Notes under the pieces: generated by a model
What the model saw: only the letters and a program-made list of their open reading frames with translations
Told to the model about the DNA's origin: nothing
Database searches by the model: none
Program-made: the position numbers and the translations under genes
Assembly (NCBI GenBank): GCA_963745405.1
Contig: CAVUWY010000002.1
Coordinates: 1,240,001 to 1,304,000 of the forward strand
DNA from: C-114 sp963745405
GTDB lineage: Bacteria > Chloroflexota > Limnocylindria > Limnocylindrales > CSP1-4
Direction: 5' to 3'
Length of the DNA: 64,000 nucleotides
In this document: piece after piece, positions 20,218-29,704 of the stretch
How positions within the stretch are numbered: position 1 is the first letter of the stretch
Layout: every line of letters begins with the position of its first letter

Positions 20218-20811
20218 ATGGACTCGTCGGCCGCATCGCGACCCGCCTTCGCGCACGCCAGCGAGGCGGAGTTCGCACGGATCCTCGATTTCTACGAGGT
20301 CCGCTGGGAGTACGAGCCCCACACCTTCCCGATCCTGTGGAACCTCGACGGGGCTGTCGTCGAGAGCTTCGCTCCGGACTTCTTCCTGCCCGACCTCGGC
20401 CTCTACGTCGAGATGACGACCCTCCGCCAGAGCCTCGTGCGGCGGAAGAACCGCAAGCTCCGCCGCCTCCGCGAACTCTACCCCGACATCCGCATCAAGC
20501 TCTTCTACGGTCGCGACTTCCGGGCGCTCATGCTCAAGTACGGCAAGCTCGCCCTCATCGACGAGATGAGCGGGACGCTCGGCCAGTCCACGCCGGCGAA
20601 GTCGGGCGGCTCGGAGTCGGCCGAGGATGCCGCCAGCGCCCCACCCACGGTCCCGGCGGTCGTCGCCCCGGCCGTCGCGGTCCCGGCGGCAGCCGGCCAG
20701 ACCAGGCGCACCCCACGCGCCCGCCGAGCCGTCGCGACAGCCCGCCGACCGACCGCCGCCGACACCCCCGCGGCGACCCTCCTGAGCGAAGGCGAGGCGA
20801 TCGATGGTTGA
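20218..20811 (+). CDS. PD-(D/E)XK-like protein with disordered Ala/Pro tail
   Basis: 197 residues. The first 115 look like a compact restriction-endonuclease-like fold: EAEFARILDFYEVRWEYEPH, SFAPDFFLPDLGLYVEMTT (Pro-Asp ... Glu-x-Thr), then QSLVRRKNRKLRRLRELYPDIRIKLFYGRDF. The third catalytic residue is Thr rather than Lys, so activity is uncertain. The last 80 residues are Ala/Pro/Thr-rich. The start ATG at 20218 is preceded by TACACT. It overlaps hpt by 8 bases and lies divergent from csoR. The fold assignment is from motif pattern, not a search. Confidence 0.65.
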   Translation: MDSSAASRPAFAHASEAEFARILDFYEVRWEYEPHTFPILWNLDGAVVESFAPDFFLPDLGLYVEMTTLRQSLVRRKNRKLRRLRELYPDIRIKLFYGRDFRALMLKYGKLALIDEMSGTLGQSTPAKSGGSESAEDAASAPPTVPAVVAPAVAVPAAAGQTRRTPRARRAVATARRPTAADTPAATLLSEGEAIDG

Positions 20812-21370
20812 GCAGGCCGACCTCCACGCCGACGTCGCCGAGGTGCTCCTGACGGAGGCGGAGATCCAGGCCCGGATCGGCGAGCTCGGGCGCCAGATCA
20901 GCGCCGACTACGCCGGCCGGCGGCTCACCCTGGTGAGTGTCCTCAAGGGCTCCCTGCCGTTCATGGCCGACCTGATGCGGGTCATCGACATCCCGCTGCG
21001 GATCGACCTCATGGAGGTCAGCTCCTACGGCGGCACGACGACCGAGTCGACCGGACTCGTCCGCATCCTCAAGGACCTCTCGGCGTCCATCGCCGGCGAG
21101 GAGGTGCTCCTCGTCGAGGACATCATCGACACCGGCCTGACCCTCAACTACCTGCTCCGCTACCTGCGCGGCAAGGGCCCGGCGTCGCTCCGCATCTGCA
21201 CCCTGCTCGACAAGCCGGCCCGCCGCCTGGTCGAGATCCCCGTCGATTACACCGGCTTCACGATCCCCGACCAGTTCGTCGTCGGCTACGGCCTCGACTA
21301 CGGCGAGCTGTACCGGAACCTGCGCTTCGTGGGCGTCCTTCGCCCCGAGGTGTACGGCGCGGTCGAGTAG
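20804..21370 (+). CDS. hpt: Hypoxanthine(-guanine) phosphoribosyltransferase
   Basis: 188 residues. Purine salvage: hypoxanthine or guanine + PRPP to IMP/GMP. The PRPP-binding loop is VLLVEDIIDTGLTLNYLL, with VSVLKGSLPFMADLMR and the C-terminal VVGYGLDYGELYRNLRFVGVL typical of the family. ATG 20804 overlaps the upstream gene by 8 bases, suggesting translational coupling with the PD-(D/E)XK-like protein. Confidence 0.95.
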   Translation: MVEQADLHADVAEVLLTEAEIQARIGELGRQISADYAGRRLTLVSVLKGSLPFMADLMRVIDIPLRIDLMEVSSYGGTTTESTGLVRILKDLSASIAGEEVLLVEDIIDTGLTLNYLLRYLRGKGPASLRICTLLDKPARRLVEIPVDYTGFTIPDQFVVGYGLDYGELYRNLRFVGVLRPEVYGAVE

Positions 21371-21373
21371 CCC

Positions 21374-21796
21374 GTGCACCGCCGACCGCTCGGCCGGGGC
21401 CGCCGGCTGGCGGCGATCTTCGCCATCGTCACCGCCGTCGGCTGCATCCTGCCGTGGTGGACCGTCGGCGGTGCCGACCAGCTCCCGGCGATCAGCGGCA
21501 ACGCCTTCGAGGGCGCCGGGATCCTCGTCTTCCTCACCGCGATGGCAGTCCTGGCCCTCGTCAGCCTGCGCTTCGCGAGCGAGCGTCCGGTCGAGCTCGA
21601 CCGCTGGCCGGCCTACCTCGTCGTCGTCGGCATCGGCATCGTCGGCTACGTCATCCGCCTCATCGCCCTCATCGCGATGGGCCCCGTCGAGGCGCTCCGG
21701 CCGGACCGGGCGCCGGGACTCGTCGTGGCGGCCATCGGGCTGATCGGCCTGGCCCGGGCCGTCTTCGAGATCCACGAGGAGCCGGAGCCGCGCTGA
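21374..21796 (+). CDS. Four-helix membrane protein, unknown function
   Basis: 140 residues with hydrophobic segments at about 12-30, 45-64, 79-101 and 109-127. GTG 21374 begins 3 bases after hpt, so it is cotranscribed. The N-terminal segment has CILPWWTVGG, a pattern seen in small predicted membrane proteins of unknown role. No catalytic motif is visible. Confidence 0.7.
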   Translation: MHRRPLGRGRRLAAIFAIVTAVGCILPWWTVGGADQLPAISGNAFEGAGILVFLTAMAVLALVSLRFASERPVELDRWPAYLVVVGIGIVGYVIRLIALIAMGPVEALRPDRAPGLVVAAIGLIGLARAVFEIHEEPEPR

Positions 21797-21836
21797 GGAT
21801 CCTCCTCCGTTGCGCCGACCGCCGACGAGCCCGCCG

Positions 21837-22748
21837 TCAGGACAGCGGGCCGCTCGGCGACGGGGCCGACAGGAAGCGGGCGAGGAATGCCTGCGTCCGC
21901 TCGTCCTTCGGTGCGTCGAGCACCTGCTCCGGCGGGCCGGCCTCGATGAAGCTGCCCTCCTGGATGAAGTAGACCCGGTCGGCTGCCTCCCGGGCGAACT
22001 GCATCTCGTGGGTGACGACGATCATCGTGGCGCCCTCGTGGGCGAGTCCCTCCATGACCGAGATCACCTCGCCGACCAGGGTCGGATCCAGCGCCGAGGT
22101 CGGCTCATCGAAGAGGAGCACCTTGGGCTCCATCGTGAGGGCCCGGGCGATGGCGACCCGCTGCTTCTGGCCGCCCGACAGGCGGGCCGGGTACTCGTCC
22201 CGCTTCTCCCGCAGGCCGACCTTGTCGAGGTACTTCTCGGCCGTCGCGATGGCCTGGTCGCGGGGCATCCCCTTCACGAGGACCGGCCCCTCGATGAGGT
22301 TGTCGATCACTCGCTTGTGGGGGAAGAGGTTGAATTCCTGGAACACCATCTGGGCTCGCAGCCGGATCTGGCGGATCTGCTCGCGGTAGGCGCGGTTCCG
22401 GCTGTGGAGGGGGTCGGCTTCGATCCGCAATCCGTCCACCTCGACCGAGCCGACCGTCGGCTCCTCGAGGAAGTTCGTGCAGCGGAGGAGCGTCGACTTG
22501 CCGCTCCCCGACCGGCCGATGAGGCAGATGGTCTCGCGCGGATAGACCTCCAGGGTGCAGCCGCGGAGAACGTGGTTCTCGCCGAAGTACTTCTCGATCC
22601 CCTGGAGGCGGACGACGGGCGTGGCGCCCGCCGGGACGAGGTGGCCGGGGATGGCGAACGGGTCGATGCCGGGGCCGCCGGTCGGGGCGGCGCCCGATGC
22701 TGCGGCGGTGCCCGGCCCCATGGCGGCGCCCGATCCGACGGCGCTCAC
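21837..22748 (-). CDS. Polar amino-acid ABC importer, ATPase (GlnQ/HisP type)
   Basis: 303 residues. Walker A GRSGSGKSTLLR, signature LSGGQKQRVAIARAL, Walker B VLLFDEPTSALDP and switch His in VVTHEMQFAREAADR. An Ala/Gly-rich N-terminal extension of about 40 residues precedes VVRLQGIEKYFG. It powers import through the adjacent permease and overlaps its stop (ATGA), so the genes are translationally coupled. The substrate class (glutamate, glutamine, His or similar) is inferred from family only. Confidence 0.94.
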   Translation of the reverse strand: MSAVGSGAAMGPGTAAASGAAPTGGPGIDPFAIPGHLVPAGATPVVRLQGIEKYFGENHVLRGCTLEVYPRETICLIGRSGSGKSTLLRCTNFLEEPTVGSVEVDGLRIEADPLHSRNRAYREQIRQIRLRAQMVFQEFNLFPHKRVIDNLIEGPVLVKGMPRDQAIATAEKYLDKVGLREKRDEYPARLSGGQKQRVAIARALTMEPKVLLFDEPTSALDPTLVGEVISVMEGLAHEGATMIVVTHEMQFAREAADRVYFIQEGSFIEAGPPEQVLDAPKDERTQAFLARFLSAPSPSGPLS

Positions 22749-23596
22749 AGCCGCACGTCGCTTTCGGCGAGCCGCCTCTCCAGCCGTTCCTGGAAGAAGC
22801 TGAAGACGATGGTCAGCATCCAGTAGACGATCGCGGCGAGGAGGAGGGCCTCGAAGGTGCGGAACGTCTGGTTGCCGACGTTCGTCGCCCGCCAGAAGAG
22901 CTCCTGGATCGTGATGTACGAGACGAGGGCCGAGTCCTTGATCATCGAGATGAAGTCGTTGCCGATGGCCGGGATGACGATCCGCACCGCCTGCGGCAGG
23001 ATCACCCGCCGCATGGTCTGGCTCTCTGTCATCCCCAGTGCACCGGCCGCCTCGCGTTGGCCGCGCGGGATGGCCTCGATGCCGGCCCGGAAGATCTCGG
23101 TCAGGTAGGCGCCGTAGTTGAAGGCCAGGGCGAAGATGCCGCAGGCAAGCGGGTCGAAGACGAGCCCGAACTGGGGCAGGGCGAGGTAGACGAAGATGAT
23201 CTGGACGATGAGCGGGGTGCCTCGCACGACCGAGACGTAGAGCGTCGCGATCGCGTAGATCGGGGCGTTCCTCGAGATGCGGCCCAGGGCGCCGAAGACC
23301 GCGAAGATCACGGCGAAGATGATCGACGTGACCGACACGAAGATCGTCACCGGGACGCCTTCGAGGATGAACCTCCCCCAGGTCTGGATCAGGGCGACCA
23401 TGTCGACCCGGCCGGACTGGGCGATGACCAGGGCGAGCCCGCCGATGAGGACGATCCAGGTGACGACGAAGATGACCCGGAAGCGCAGCGTCGCCCGCCG
23501 CCGGGCATCGGCGATCTGACCGACGATCGCCGCCGGGTGGGCGACCGACATCATGTCCAGCTGGGTCTGCTTGCTGATCTGCGAGTCGAACCCCAT
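22745..23596 (-). CDS. Polar amino-acid ABC importer, permease (HisM/GlnP type)
   Basis: 283 residues. The N-terminal cytoplasmic region and first helix (VIFVVTWIVLIGGLALVIA) precede a HisMQ-type transmembrane domain whose EAA loop reads RGQREAAGALGMTESQTMRRVILPQAVRIVIPAIGN. About five or six membrane helices. A ribosome binding site (AAGGGA) precedes ATG 23596. It lies between the binding protein (91 bases upstream) and the ATPase. Confidence 0.94.
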   Translation of the reverse strand: MGFDSQISKQTQLDMMSVAHPAAIVGQIADARRRATLRFRVIFVVTWIVLIGGLALVIAQSGRVDMVALIQTWGRFILEGVPVTIFVSVTSIIFAVIFAVFGALGRISRNAPIYAIATLYVSVVRGTPLIVQIIFVYLALPQFGLVFDPLACGIFALAFNYGAYLTEIFRAGIEAIPRGQREAAGALGMTESQTMRRVILPQAVRIVIPAIGNDFISMIKDSALVSYITIQELFWRATNVGNQTFRTFEALLLAAIVYWMLTIVFSFFQERLERRLAESDVRL

Positions 23597-23687
23597 CGGT
23601 CGGTCCCTTCAGGTACGACGCAGGGGCGTCATCGGACGCCCCTGCGATGGCCAGCCTGATCGGTGACGCTCGTCACCGAGCCATTAG

Positions 23688-24620
23688 TCAGGACGGTCCC
23701 TTCGTGAGGTCCGCCCCGAACCACTTCTGGGACATCGCCGACAGCGTCCCGTCGCTGTGCATGTCGTTGACGATCTGCGTCAGCGCGGCCACGAAGTCGG
23801 TCGGATCCGGGCCACTCTTGTCGACCGCGACGGCGAGCGGCTCGAAGTAGACCGGGTCGCCGACCTTCACGACCGGCAGGCCGGACTTGATCGCCCCGTC
23901 GACCGTGGTGCTGGACGACAGCCAGCCCTGGAAGTCGTTTCGACCGGACGCCCACGTCTGAGGGCAGAGCGCGTCGGTCTTGAGGGAGACCGTCTTGATG
24001 CCGGCCGGTGGCGATGTCGTCGGCGACAGCGAGCCGAAGTCGAGCTTCTTGCCGCTGAGCCAGTCGAGATACGTCGTCGCCTCGCCGGCGCAGATGGCCT
24101 TGCCGGCCAGGCCGTCGATGGTGGTGATGCCGGACGCCTTGCTGGCCGTCATCTGGGCCGGCGTGAAGTAGTACGGCGGGCTGAAGTCGAGGACCTTCTG
24201 GCGGTCGGCGGTGATGGTCATCGAGCCGACGCTCGCGTCCCATCGGCCGGACCAGCTGCCGGCCGTGATGAGGCTCCAGTCGGGTGTCACGAAGTTGACC
24301 TTGACGCCGAGCCGCTTGGCCACTTCGGTCGCCACGTCGATATCGAAGCCCTCGAACGTGCCGTCCGGCTTCTTGACCGATTGCGGTGCGTAGTTCGGGT
24401 CGGTCGAGACGGTCAGGGTGCCGGCCTTGATGACCTTGTCGAGCAGTCCGCCGGCGATCGGCGTCGCCGGGGCGGCAGAGGCCGAGGCGGATGCCTCGGA
24501 GCCGGAACTCGGTGGTGCCGCACTCGGCGGCGAGGTGGGAGCTGGGGTCGCGCCGCTGGTGCAAGCGGACACGAGCATGACGCTCGCGGCCAACAGCGCC
24601 GCGCGTCCACGGATCGACAT
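23688..24620 (-). CDS. Polar amino-acid ABC importer, binding lipoprotein
   Basis: 310 residues. Signal peptide with lipobox MLVSAC, a Ser/Ala/Pro-rich linker, then a family-3 solute-binding domain: GTLTVSTDPNYAPQSVKKPDGTFEGFDIDVATEVAKRLG and later NDFQGWLSSSTTVDGAIKSG. Captures the amino acid outside the membrane and delivers it to the permease. I chose ATG 24620 because it follows GGAGGAG and begins the signal peptide. First gene of the three-gene importer operon. Confidence 0.93.
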   Translation of the reverse strand: MSIRGRAALLAASVMLVSACTSGATPAPTSPPSAAPPSSGSEASASASAAPATPIAGGLLDKVIKAGTLTVSTDPNYAPQSVKKPDGTFEGFDIDVATEVAKRLGVKVNFVTPDWSLITAGSWSGRWDASVGSMTITADRQKVLDFSPPYYFTPAQMTASKASGITTIDGLAGKAICAGEATTYLDWLSGKKLDFGSLSPTTSPPAGIKTVSLKTDALCPQTWASGRNDFQGWLSSSTTVDGAIKSGLPVVKVGDPVYFEPLAVAVDKSGPDPTDFVAALTQIVNDMHSDGTLSAMSQKWFGADLTKGPS

Positions 24621-24760
24621 CTGGGGCTCCTCCAATGCTCGGCCGACGCGGGGATCGCAGGGGAGTCGGCCGGTGGCCAACGCTATGTACCACCTAACCC
24701 GTCGGACCGCAACCGTTCGGCCCGTTGCGATCCGGTCGCGTCAGCGTTCGAGCCGAAACC

Positions 24761-25561
24761 TCACCACAGCAGGGCGTGGCTGACGTGGACGGTCCCCGGC
24801 GCCAGGAGTGGCCCCACTCCGTTCGCGGCCGGCGCCGGCGGCGAGGGGTCCGGTGCCGTCGACGGCGTCCCGCTCGGCACGTCGAGCATATGGACGGCGA
24901 TGATGTCGACCCCGAACCAGGCAGGCTGCGCGAACGGCCCCTTGTAGGAGACCTCGAACACGTAGCGACCGGGCGCCCAGGCGGGGGCGGACGACCCGTC
25001 CGCTGCGCGCGGCGGCGTGAACAGGCTGCCGATGTCCGGGTCGCTCGGCGAGTCGGCGCTCAACCGCATCGGTCCGATGGGCACGAGCGGGCCGCCCGGG
25101 GTGAGCTTCCAGATGGTGGTGCCCGCCACGGACAGGAGGTCCGAGGTGTTGGAGTTCGTGCAATAGCCGAGGCTGAGGACGCCCTCCGAGTGGACCCGCA
25201 GGAACGGGATCGAGACGTCGGCCGGCCCGTCCGCAGCGACCGTCACCATGTCGTACCACGTCCGGACCGCGGACGTCCCGTTCGTCTCCCGCAGGACGAG
25301 CCGCCACTCGAGCCCGCCGTAGCAGACGAGGCCGAACGGTCCATCGAACGGCGACAGGCTCGCCGATGCGGCGGCAGGCGACGGCGTCGGCGCGGCCGCG
25401 ACCGCGATGGGGCTGGTGGTCGGGCCGGGACCGGGCTCGCCCCACGGCTTGACGACCGCGGCGAGCAGGGCGACCACGATGATGGCCGCGGTGATCAGGG
25501 TCGTTCCGAGGCCACCGCCGCGGATCCGTTCGACCGGGAACTCGTCCTCTGGTCTGTCCAC
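24761..25561 (-). CDS. Membrane-anchored extracellular protein, unknown function
   Basis: 266 residues. A short cytoplasmic N-terminus, one membrane helix (GTTLITAAIIVVALLAAVV), a Pro/Ser/Ala-rich linker and an extracellular beta-rich domain with two isolated Cys (LVCYGG, LGYCTNSN) that could form a disulphide. Pro/Ala-rich stretch near the end. GTG 25561. No family is recognised. It lies between two ABC importers on the same strand. Confidence 0.72.
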   Translation of the reverse strand: MDRPEDEFPVERIRGGGLGTTLITAAIIVVALLAAVVKPWGEPGPGPTTSPIAVAAAPTPSPAAASASLSPFDGPFGLVCYGGLEWRLVLRETNGTSAVRTWYDMVTVAADGPADVSIPFLRVHSEGVLSLGYCTNSNTSDLLSVAGTTIWKLTPGGPLVPIGPMRLSADSPSDPDIGSLFTPPRAADGSSAPAWAPGRYVFEVSYKGPFAQPAWFGVDIIAVHMLDVPSGTPSTAPDPSPPAPAANGVGPLLAPGTVHVSHALLW

Positions 25562-25600
25562 CCATCGCCTCGTTGCCTGCCCGGACCTCGAGACCGTACC

Positions 25601-26356
25601 TCAGATCTCGCCGAGGTAGGCCTTCCGCACGGTCGGATCCTCCCGCAGCGCGTCCGTGGGGCCAGAGAGCACGACTTCGCCCGTCTGCAGGACATAACCC
25701 CGGTTGGCGACCTTGAGCGCCTGCAGCGCGTTCTGCTCGACGAGCAGGATCGTCGTTCCGCTGGCGTTGATCTCGCGGATGATGGCGAAGATCTGCTGGA
25801 CGAGGATCGGGGCGAGGCCCAGCGAGGGCTCATCGAGGAGGAGCACTCGCGGACGGGCCATCAGGGCTCGGCCCATCGCCAGCATCTGCTGCTCGCCGCC
25901 GGAGAGCGTGCCGCCCTTCTGGGAGATGCCGCTCCTTGAGGCGCGGGAACAGCTCGAAGACGTGGACCATCTGCTCCGCGTTCTCGGTCTTCGACCGGGT
26001 GAAGCCGCCCATCAGCAGGTTCTCGTGAACGGTCAGCCGGGAGAAGATCCGGCGGCCCTCCGGCGACTGGCCGATGCCCGCGTCGGACCAGGTCGTGGGG
26101 TGCGACGCGGGAGACGTCCTCGCCTTCGAACTCGACGGTCCCGGAGCGGGGGTGGAGCAGCCCTGAGATCGTCTTGAGGGTCGTCGTCTTGCCCGCGCCG
26201 TTGGCGCCGATCAGGGTGACGATCTCGCCCGGATAGACCTCGAGGTCGATCCCCCGCAGGGCGTGGATGGCGCCGTAGTACGTGTTGACTCCGGTGAGCT
26301 TGAGGACGGGCGTGCCGGTCGCGACGGCGGCCGGGATCGCGGGTCGAAGCCGTCAT
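25601..26356 (-). CDS. livF: Branched-chain amino-acid ABC importer, ATPase LivF (three frame breaks)
   Basis: Corrected product is about 250 residues: VLKLTGVNTYYGAIHALRGI, Walker A GANGAGKTT, SPEGRRIFSRLTVHENL, GGEQQMLAMGRALMARP (signature), Walker B VLLLDEPSLGLAP, and VEQNALQALKVANRGYVLQTGEVVLSG at the end. Extra single bases lie near 26347, 26078 and 25932. ATG 26356 overlaps the livG stop (ATGA). It is last in livKHMGF and works as a heterodimer with LivG. Confidence 0.92.
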
Positions 26357-27346
26357 TCCGGCTTCCCGAGGTAGGCCTCGATGACCCGAGGGTCGTTGCG
26401 GACCTCCTCCGGCGTCCCCTCGGCGATCTTCCGGCCGGCCTCGAGGACCGTGACCCGGTCGCTGATGTTCATGACCACCTTCATGTCGTGCTCGATGAGG
26501 AGGACGGTCAGGCCGAGGTCGCGGCGCAGGCGGGAGATCAGGCGCATCAGGTCCTGCGTCTCCTTGGGGTTCATGCCGGCGGCGGGCTCGTCGAGCAGCA
26601 GCAGCTTCGGACCGGAGGCGAGGGCGCGGGCGATCTCGAGTCGGCGCTGGTCGCCATAGGGAAGGTTCTTGGCCAGCTCGTTGCCGATCCCGCGGAGGCC
26701 GACGAGCGCGAGCAGCTCCTGGGCCCTCGTCTGTGCGGCGACCTCCTCGCCGACGCGCCTTCGGGGTGCTGAAGAATGCGTCGGCCGGGTTCGCCCGCAG
26801 CCGCGGATGCTGCCCGATGAGCACGTTCTCGAGGGCCGTCATGTTCTTGAACAGGCGGATGTTCTGGAAGGTGCGGCCGACGCCAGCGGAGACCATGTCG
26901 TTCGGTCGGGCGCTGCGAAGGATGCCGAGACGGGCGAGGGCGTTGATGTACCACAGCGGCCGGACGATCGCGGCCAGGAACGATCCGACGAGGAGGAAGA
27001 CGGCGACGAGGAAGGCGACCGTGAACGCCCAGCCGATCCCCGCCTGCGCGAGGGCCCAGCCGATGAGCAGGACGATGGCCGACGGGATCACCCAGGTCAG
27101 CGATTCGAGCCCGAGCCGCTTCGGCCGGGAGATCATCTGGCGGCCGTCGAAATCGATCGTGCCCGACGTCGGGTCGATGATCCCGAGCAGGACGTTGAAG
27201 AACGTCGTCTTGCCCGCGCCGTTGGGCCCGATGAGGCTGACGATCGACCCCTCGGGGATGACGAAGTCGACGGCGTTGACGGCCAGGAGCCCGCCGAAGC
27301 GGCGGCTGATCTTGTCGGCGACGAGGATGTTCCCGGCCTCCGTCAC
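26353..27346 (-). CDS. livG: LivG ATPase with inserted hydrophobic hairpin (one frame break)
   Basis: About 330 residues. Walker A GPNGAGKTTFF (40-50). An unusual insert spans about 78-147, with two hydrophobic segments (SAIVLLIGWALAQAG and FTVAFLVAVFLLVGSFLAAIV) and an aromatic/basic end. The Q-loop GVGRTFQNIRLF follows at about 155-166, then the signature NLPYGDQRRLEIARAL, Walker B LLLLDEPAAGMNP and IEHDMKVVMNISDRVTVLEAG. Ordinary LivG proteins are about 250-260 residues and pass straight from Walker A strand to Q-loop. One extra base lies near 26760. Overlaps livM by ATGA. Confidence 0.9.
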
Positions 27347-28554
27347 CGTTCGCCCTCCTCGGTCACTTCGGCGTAGGTCATCTCGTCCTCGCCGGGCTCG
27401 CTCATATCGGCGTGCAGCTCACGCATCCGCCTGCTGTTGGGGAAGAGGCCCTCGGGTCTCAGCAGCATCATCGCCACCAGGGCCAGGCCATAGAGGAGGA
27501 ACTGGAGCTGCAGGAAGTCGATGTCCTTGAGGATCGGGAAGTTGACCGAGTCGAAGAACTGGTTGAGCGAATGCAGGAGGACGTTGTTGATCGTGTAGAT
27601 GACGAACGCGCCGACGGCGACGCCCCAGAAGTTGCCCATCCCGCCGAGGACGACCATGGCCAGGATCGTGAACGAGATCACGAACCCGAACTGGTCGGGG
27701 CTGACGACGCTCAGCTTGGCCGTATTGAGGACACCGGCGACTCCGGCCGTGGAGGCGCCGAGGGCGAAGGCGAGCAGTTTGGTGGTGACGGTGTTCACGC
27801 CGTTCGCCGCCGCCGCCAGCTCGTCCTCGCGGATCGCCTCCCAGGCCCGGCCGATGCGGCTCTCGACGAGACGGTAGGCGAAGATGAGCACGATCGTGAC
27901 GAGGAACAGGGCGGTGATGTAGTAGGGGATGACGTCGGTGGCGGTGAACCCGCCGATCCCCGGCAGCCACGGCCGGTAGATGCCGCCGATCCCGTTGATC
28001 CCGTTCGTGTACGTCGACGCCTCGCGGAACACGATCGGGACGATCTCGCCGAACCCGAGGGTGACGATGGCGAGGTAGTCCCCGCGCAGGCGCAGCGTCG
28101 GCGCCCCGAGCAGGACGCCGAAGAACGCCGCAACCAGCGCCCCGATGATGAGCATCGGCCAGAAGACGATCCCGACCTGGTCGCCGAGGGCTGCCTGGAG
28201 GTTGATCCCGAGGACCTGGTTGCCGAACGGTGACGCCGCGTACGCATAGGCGTAGGAGCCGATGGCGAAGAACGCCGCGTAGCCGAGGTCGAGCAGGCCG
28301 GCGACCCCGACGACGAGGTTCAGACCGACGGCCAGCATGACGTACACGCCGGCGTTGGTGAAGCCGTCGATCCAGGCTGCCTGGGGCTGGAAGTCGGACA
28401 CGAACGGCAGGCCCGCGAACAGGGGCAGGATGACGCCGATGATCGCCATGCCCACGATGATCGTCGTGGAGCGATGGTGGCGGGCGAACGTCCGGACCCG
28501 CGCTCGAGCTCCCGGCCCGGCCGCCGGCGACGGCAGGTCGACGACCGTCGTCAC
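27343..28554 (-). CDS. livM: Branched-chain amino-acid ABC importer, permease LivM
   Basis: 403 residues with eight to ten hydrophobic segments. Family motifs include GLLDLGYAAFFAIGSYAYA and LRLRGDYLAIVTLGFGEIV, then GRAWEAIREDELAAAANGVN (the EAA-type ATPase contact loop). The C-terminal tail is acidic. It pairs with LivH to form the membrane channel. The start overlaps the livH stop (ATGA). Confidence 0.94.
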   Translation of the reverse strand: MTTVVDLPSPAAGPGARARVRTFARHHRSTTIIVGMAIIGVILPLFAGLPFVSDFQPQAAWIDGFTNAGVYVMLAVGLNLVVGVAGLLDLGYAAFFAIGSYAYAYAASPFGNQVLGINLQAALGDQVGIVFWPMLIIGALVAAFFGVLLGAPTLRLRGDYLAIVTLGFGEIVPIVFREASTYTNGINGIGGIYRPWLPGIGGFTATDVIPYYITALFLVTIVLIFAYRLVESRIGRAWEAIREDELAAAANGVNTVTTKLLAFALGASTAGVAGVLNTAKLSVVSPDQFGFVISFTILAMVVLGGMGNFWGVAVGAFVIYTINNVLLHSLNQFFDSVNFPILKDIDFLQLQFLLYGLALVAMMLLRPEGLFPNSRRMRELHADMSEPGEDEMTYAEVTEEGER

Positions 28555-29598
28555 GCCCGATCGCCCGTCTGCTGGCCGAGGATGCCCGACGGTCGGAAGA
28601 CGAGCACGATGATGAGGGTGCCGAAGACGAGAGCCGAGCCCCAGCTGTTGTAGCCGGCCACCGCGGCGCCGACCACGATGAAGCCGATCATGAATCCGCC
28701 GAGGGCCGCCCCCACCGTGTTCCCGATCCCGCCGAGGACGGCGGCGGTGAATGCGATGAGGCCGGCCTGGAACCCGACGTCGTAGCGGGTGTTGCCGTAC
28801 TGCAGGCCGAACGTGACACCGGCCGCGCCGGCGAGCGCCGAGCCGATGAAGAAGGTGATGGCGATCGTCCGGTTGATGTTGACGCCCATGAGGGAGGCGG
28901 CTTCCCGATCGGCGGCCGTCGACCGCATCGATCGGCCGATCCGGGTCCGGCCGACGAAGAACTGGAGAGCGACCATGAGTCCGAGGGCGACGCAGACGAT
29001 GAACAGGCTCAGCACCGGGATGCTGGTGTTACCGATCTTGATGAACGCGTCGGTCGGGAAGATCTGCGGCGAGTTCGTGTTGAACGGGCCGTAGCCGAAG
29101 TAGGGCGGCACGCCCTGGACGATGTTCTGCAGGATGAACGACACGCCGATGGCGGTGATCAGGGGTGCCAACCGGGGTGCGTTCCGCAGGGGCCGATAGG
29201 CGACTCGCTCGATGATCACCCCGACGAACCCCATCACGATCATCGTGAACGCGAACAGGACCACGAGCACGACGACGAGGAGTGCCGGATCGGTGATCGC
29301 GGCGTCGAACCCAAGGGTCGTGAGGAACGACAGCGCCACGAAGGTCGCCACCATGAACACGTCGCCGTGGGCGAAGTTGATCAGCTCGATGATCCCGTAG
29401 ACCATCGTGTAGCCGATCGCGATCAGGGCGTAGATGGCGCCGAGGGTGAGCGCATTGACGAACTGCGCGGGGCCCATCCAGGCGAACACCACCGCCAGCA
29501 CGATCGACCAGGAGTGCGAGCTGGAGGGCCGGCAGCACGCCGCGCCGGGACATCGCGCTGACGGGCGGCGCCTCCGCCGTGCCGGCTGGTGCGGTCAT
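28551..29598 (-). CDS. livH: Branched-chain amino-acid ABC importer, permease LivH (one frame break)
   Basis: About 348 residues when corrected. Start ATG 29598 (MTAPAGTAEAPP...) follows GGGAG. One extra base near 29509 shifts the frame before the first conserved helix (VLAVVFAWMGPAQFVNALTLGAIYALIAIGYTMVYG). Later motifs are INFAHGDVFM and RSTAADREAASLMGVNINRTI, the LivH contact loop. If the extra base is real, translation would have to start at an internal GTG (29501), still giving a 316-residue permease. Confidence 0.9.
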
Positions 29599-29704
29599 CG
29601 CGGTCTCCCTGCTGCTCGCCAGTAGTCGGGGAACCGAAGGAAACGATGCCGGGGGACCGTATCGGCCCCCGGCATCGGGTCAGCTACACGTGGGGAGCGA
29701 CGAC

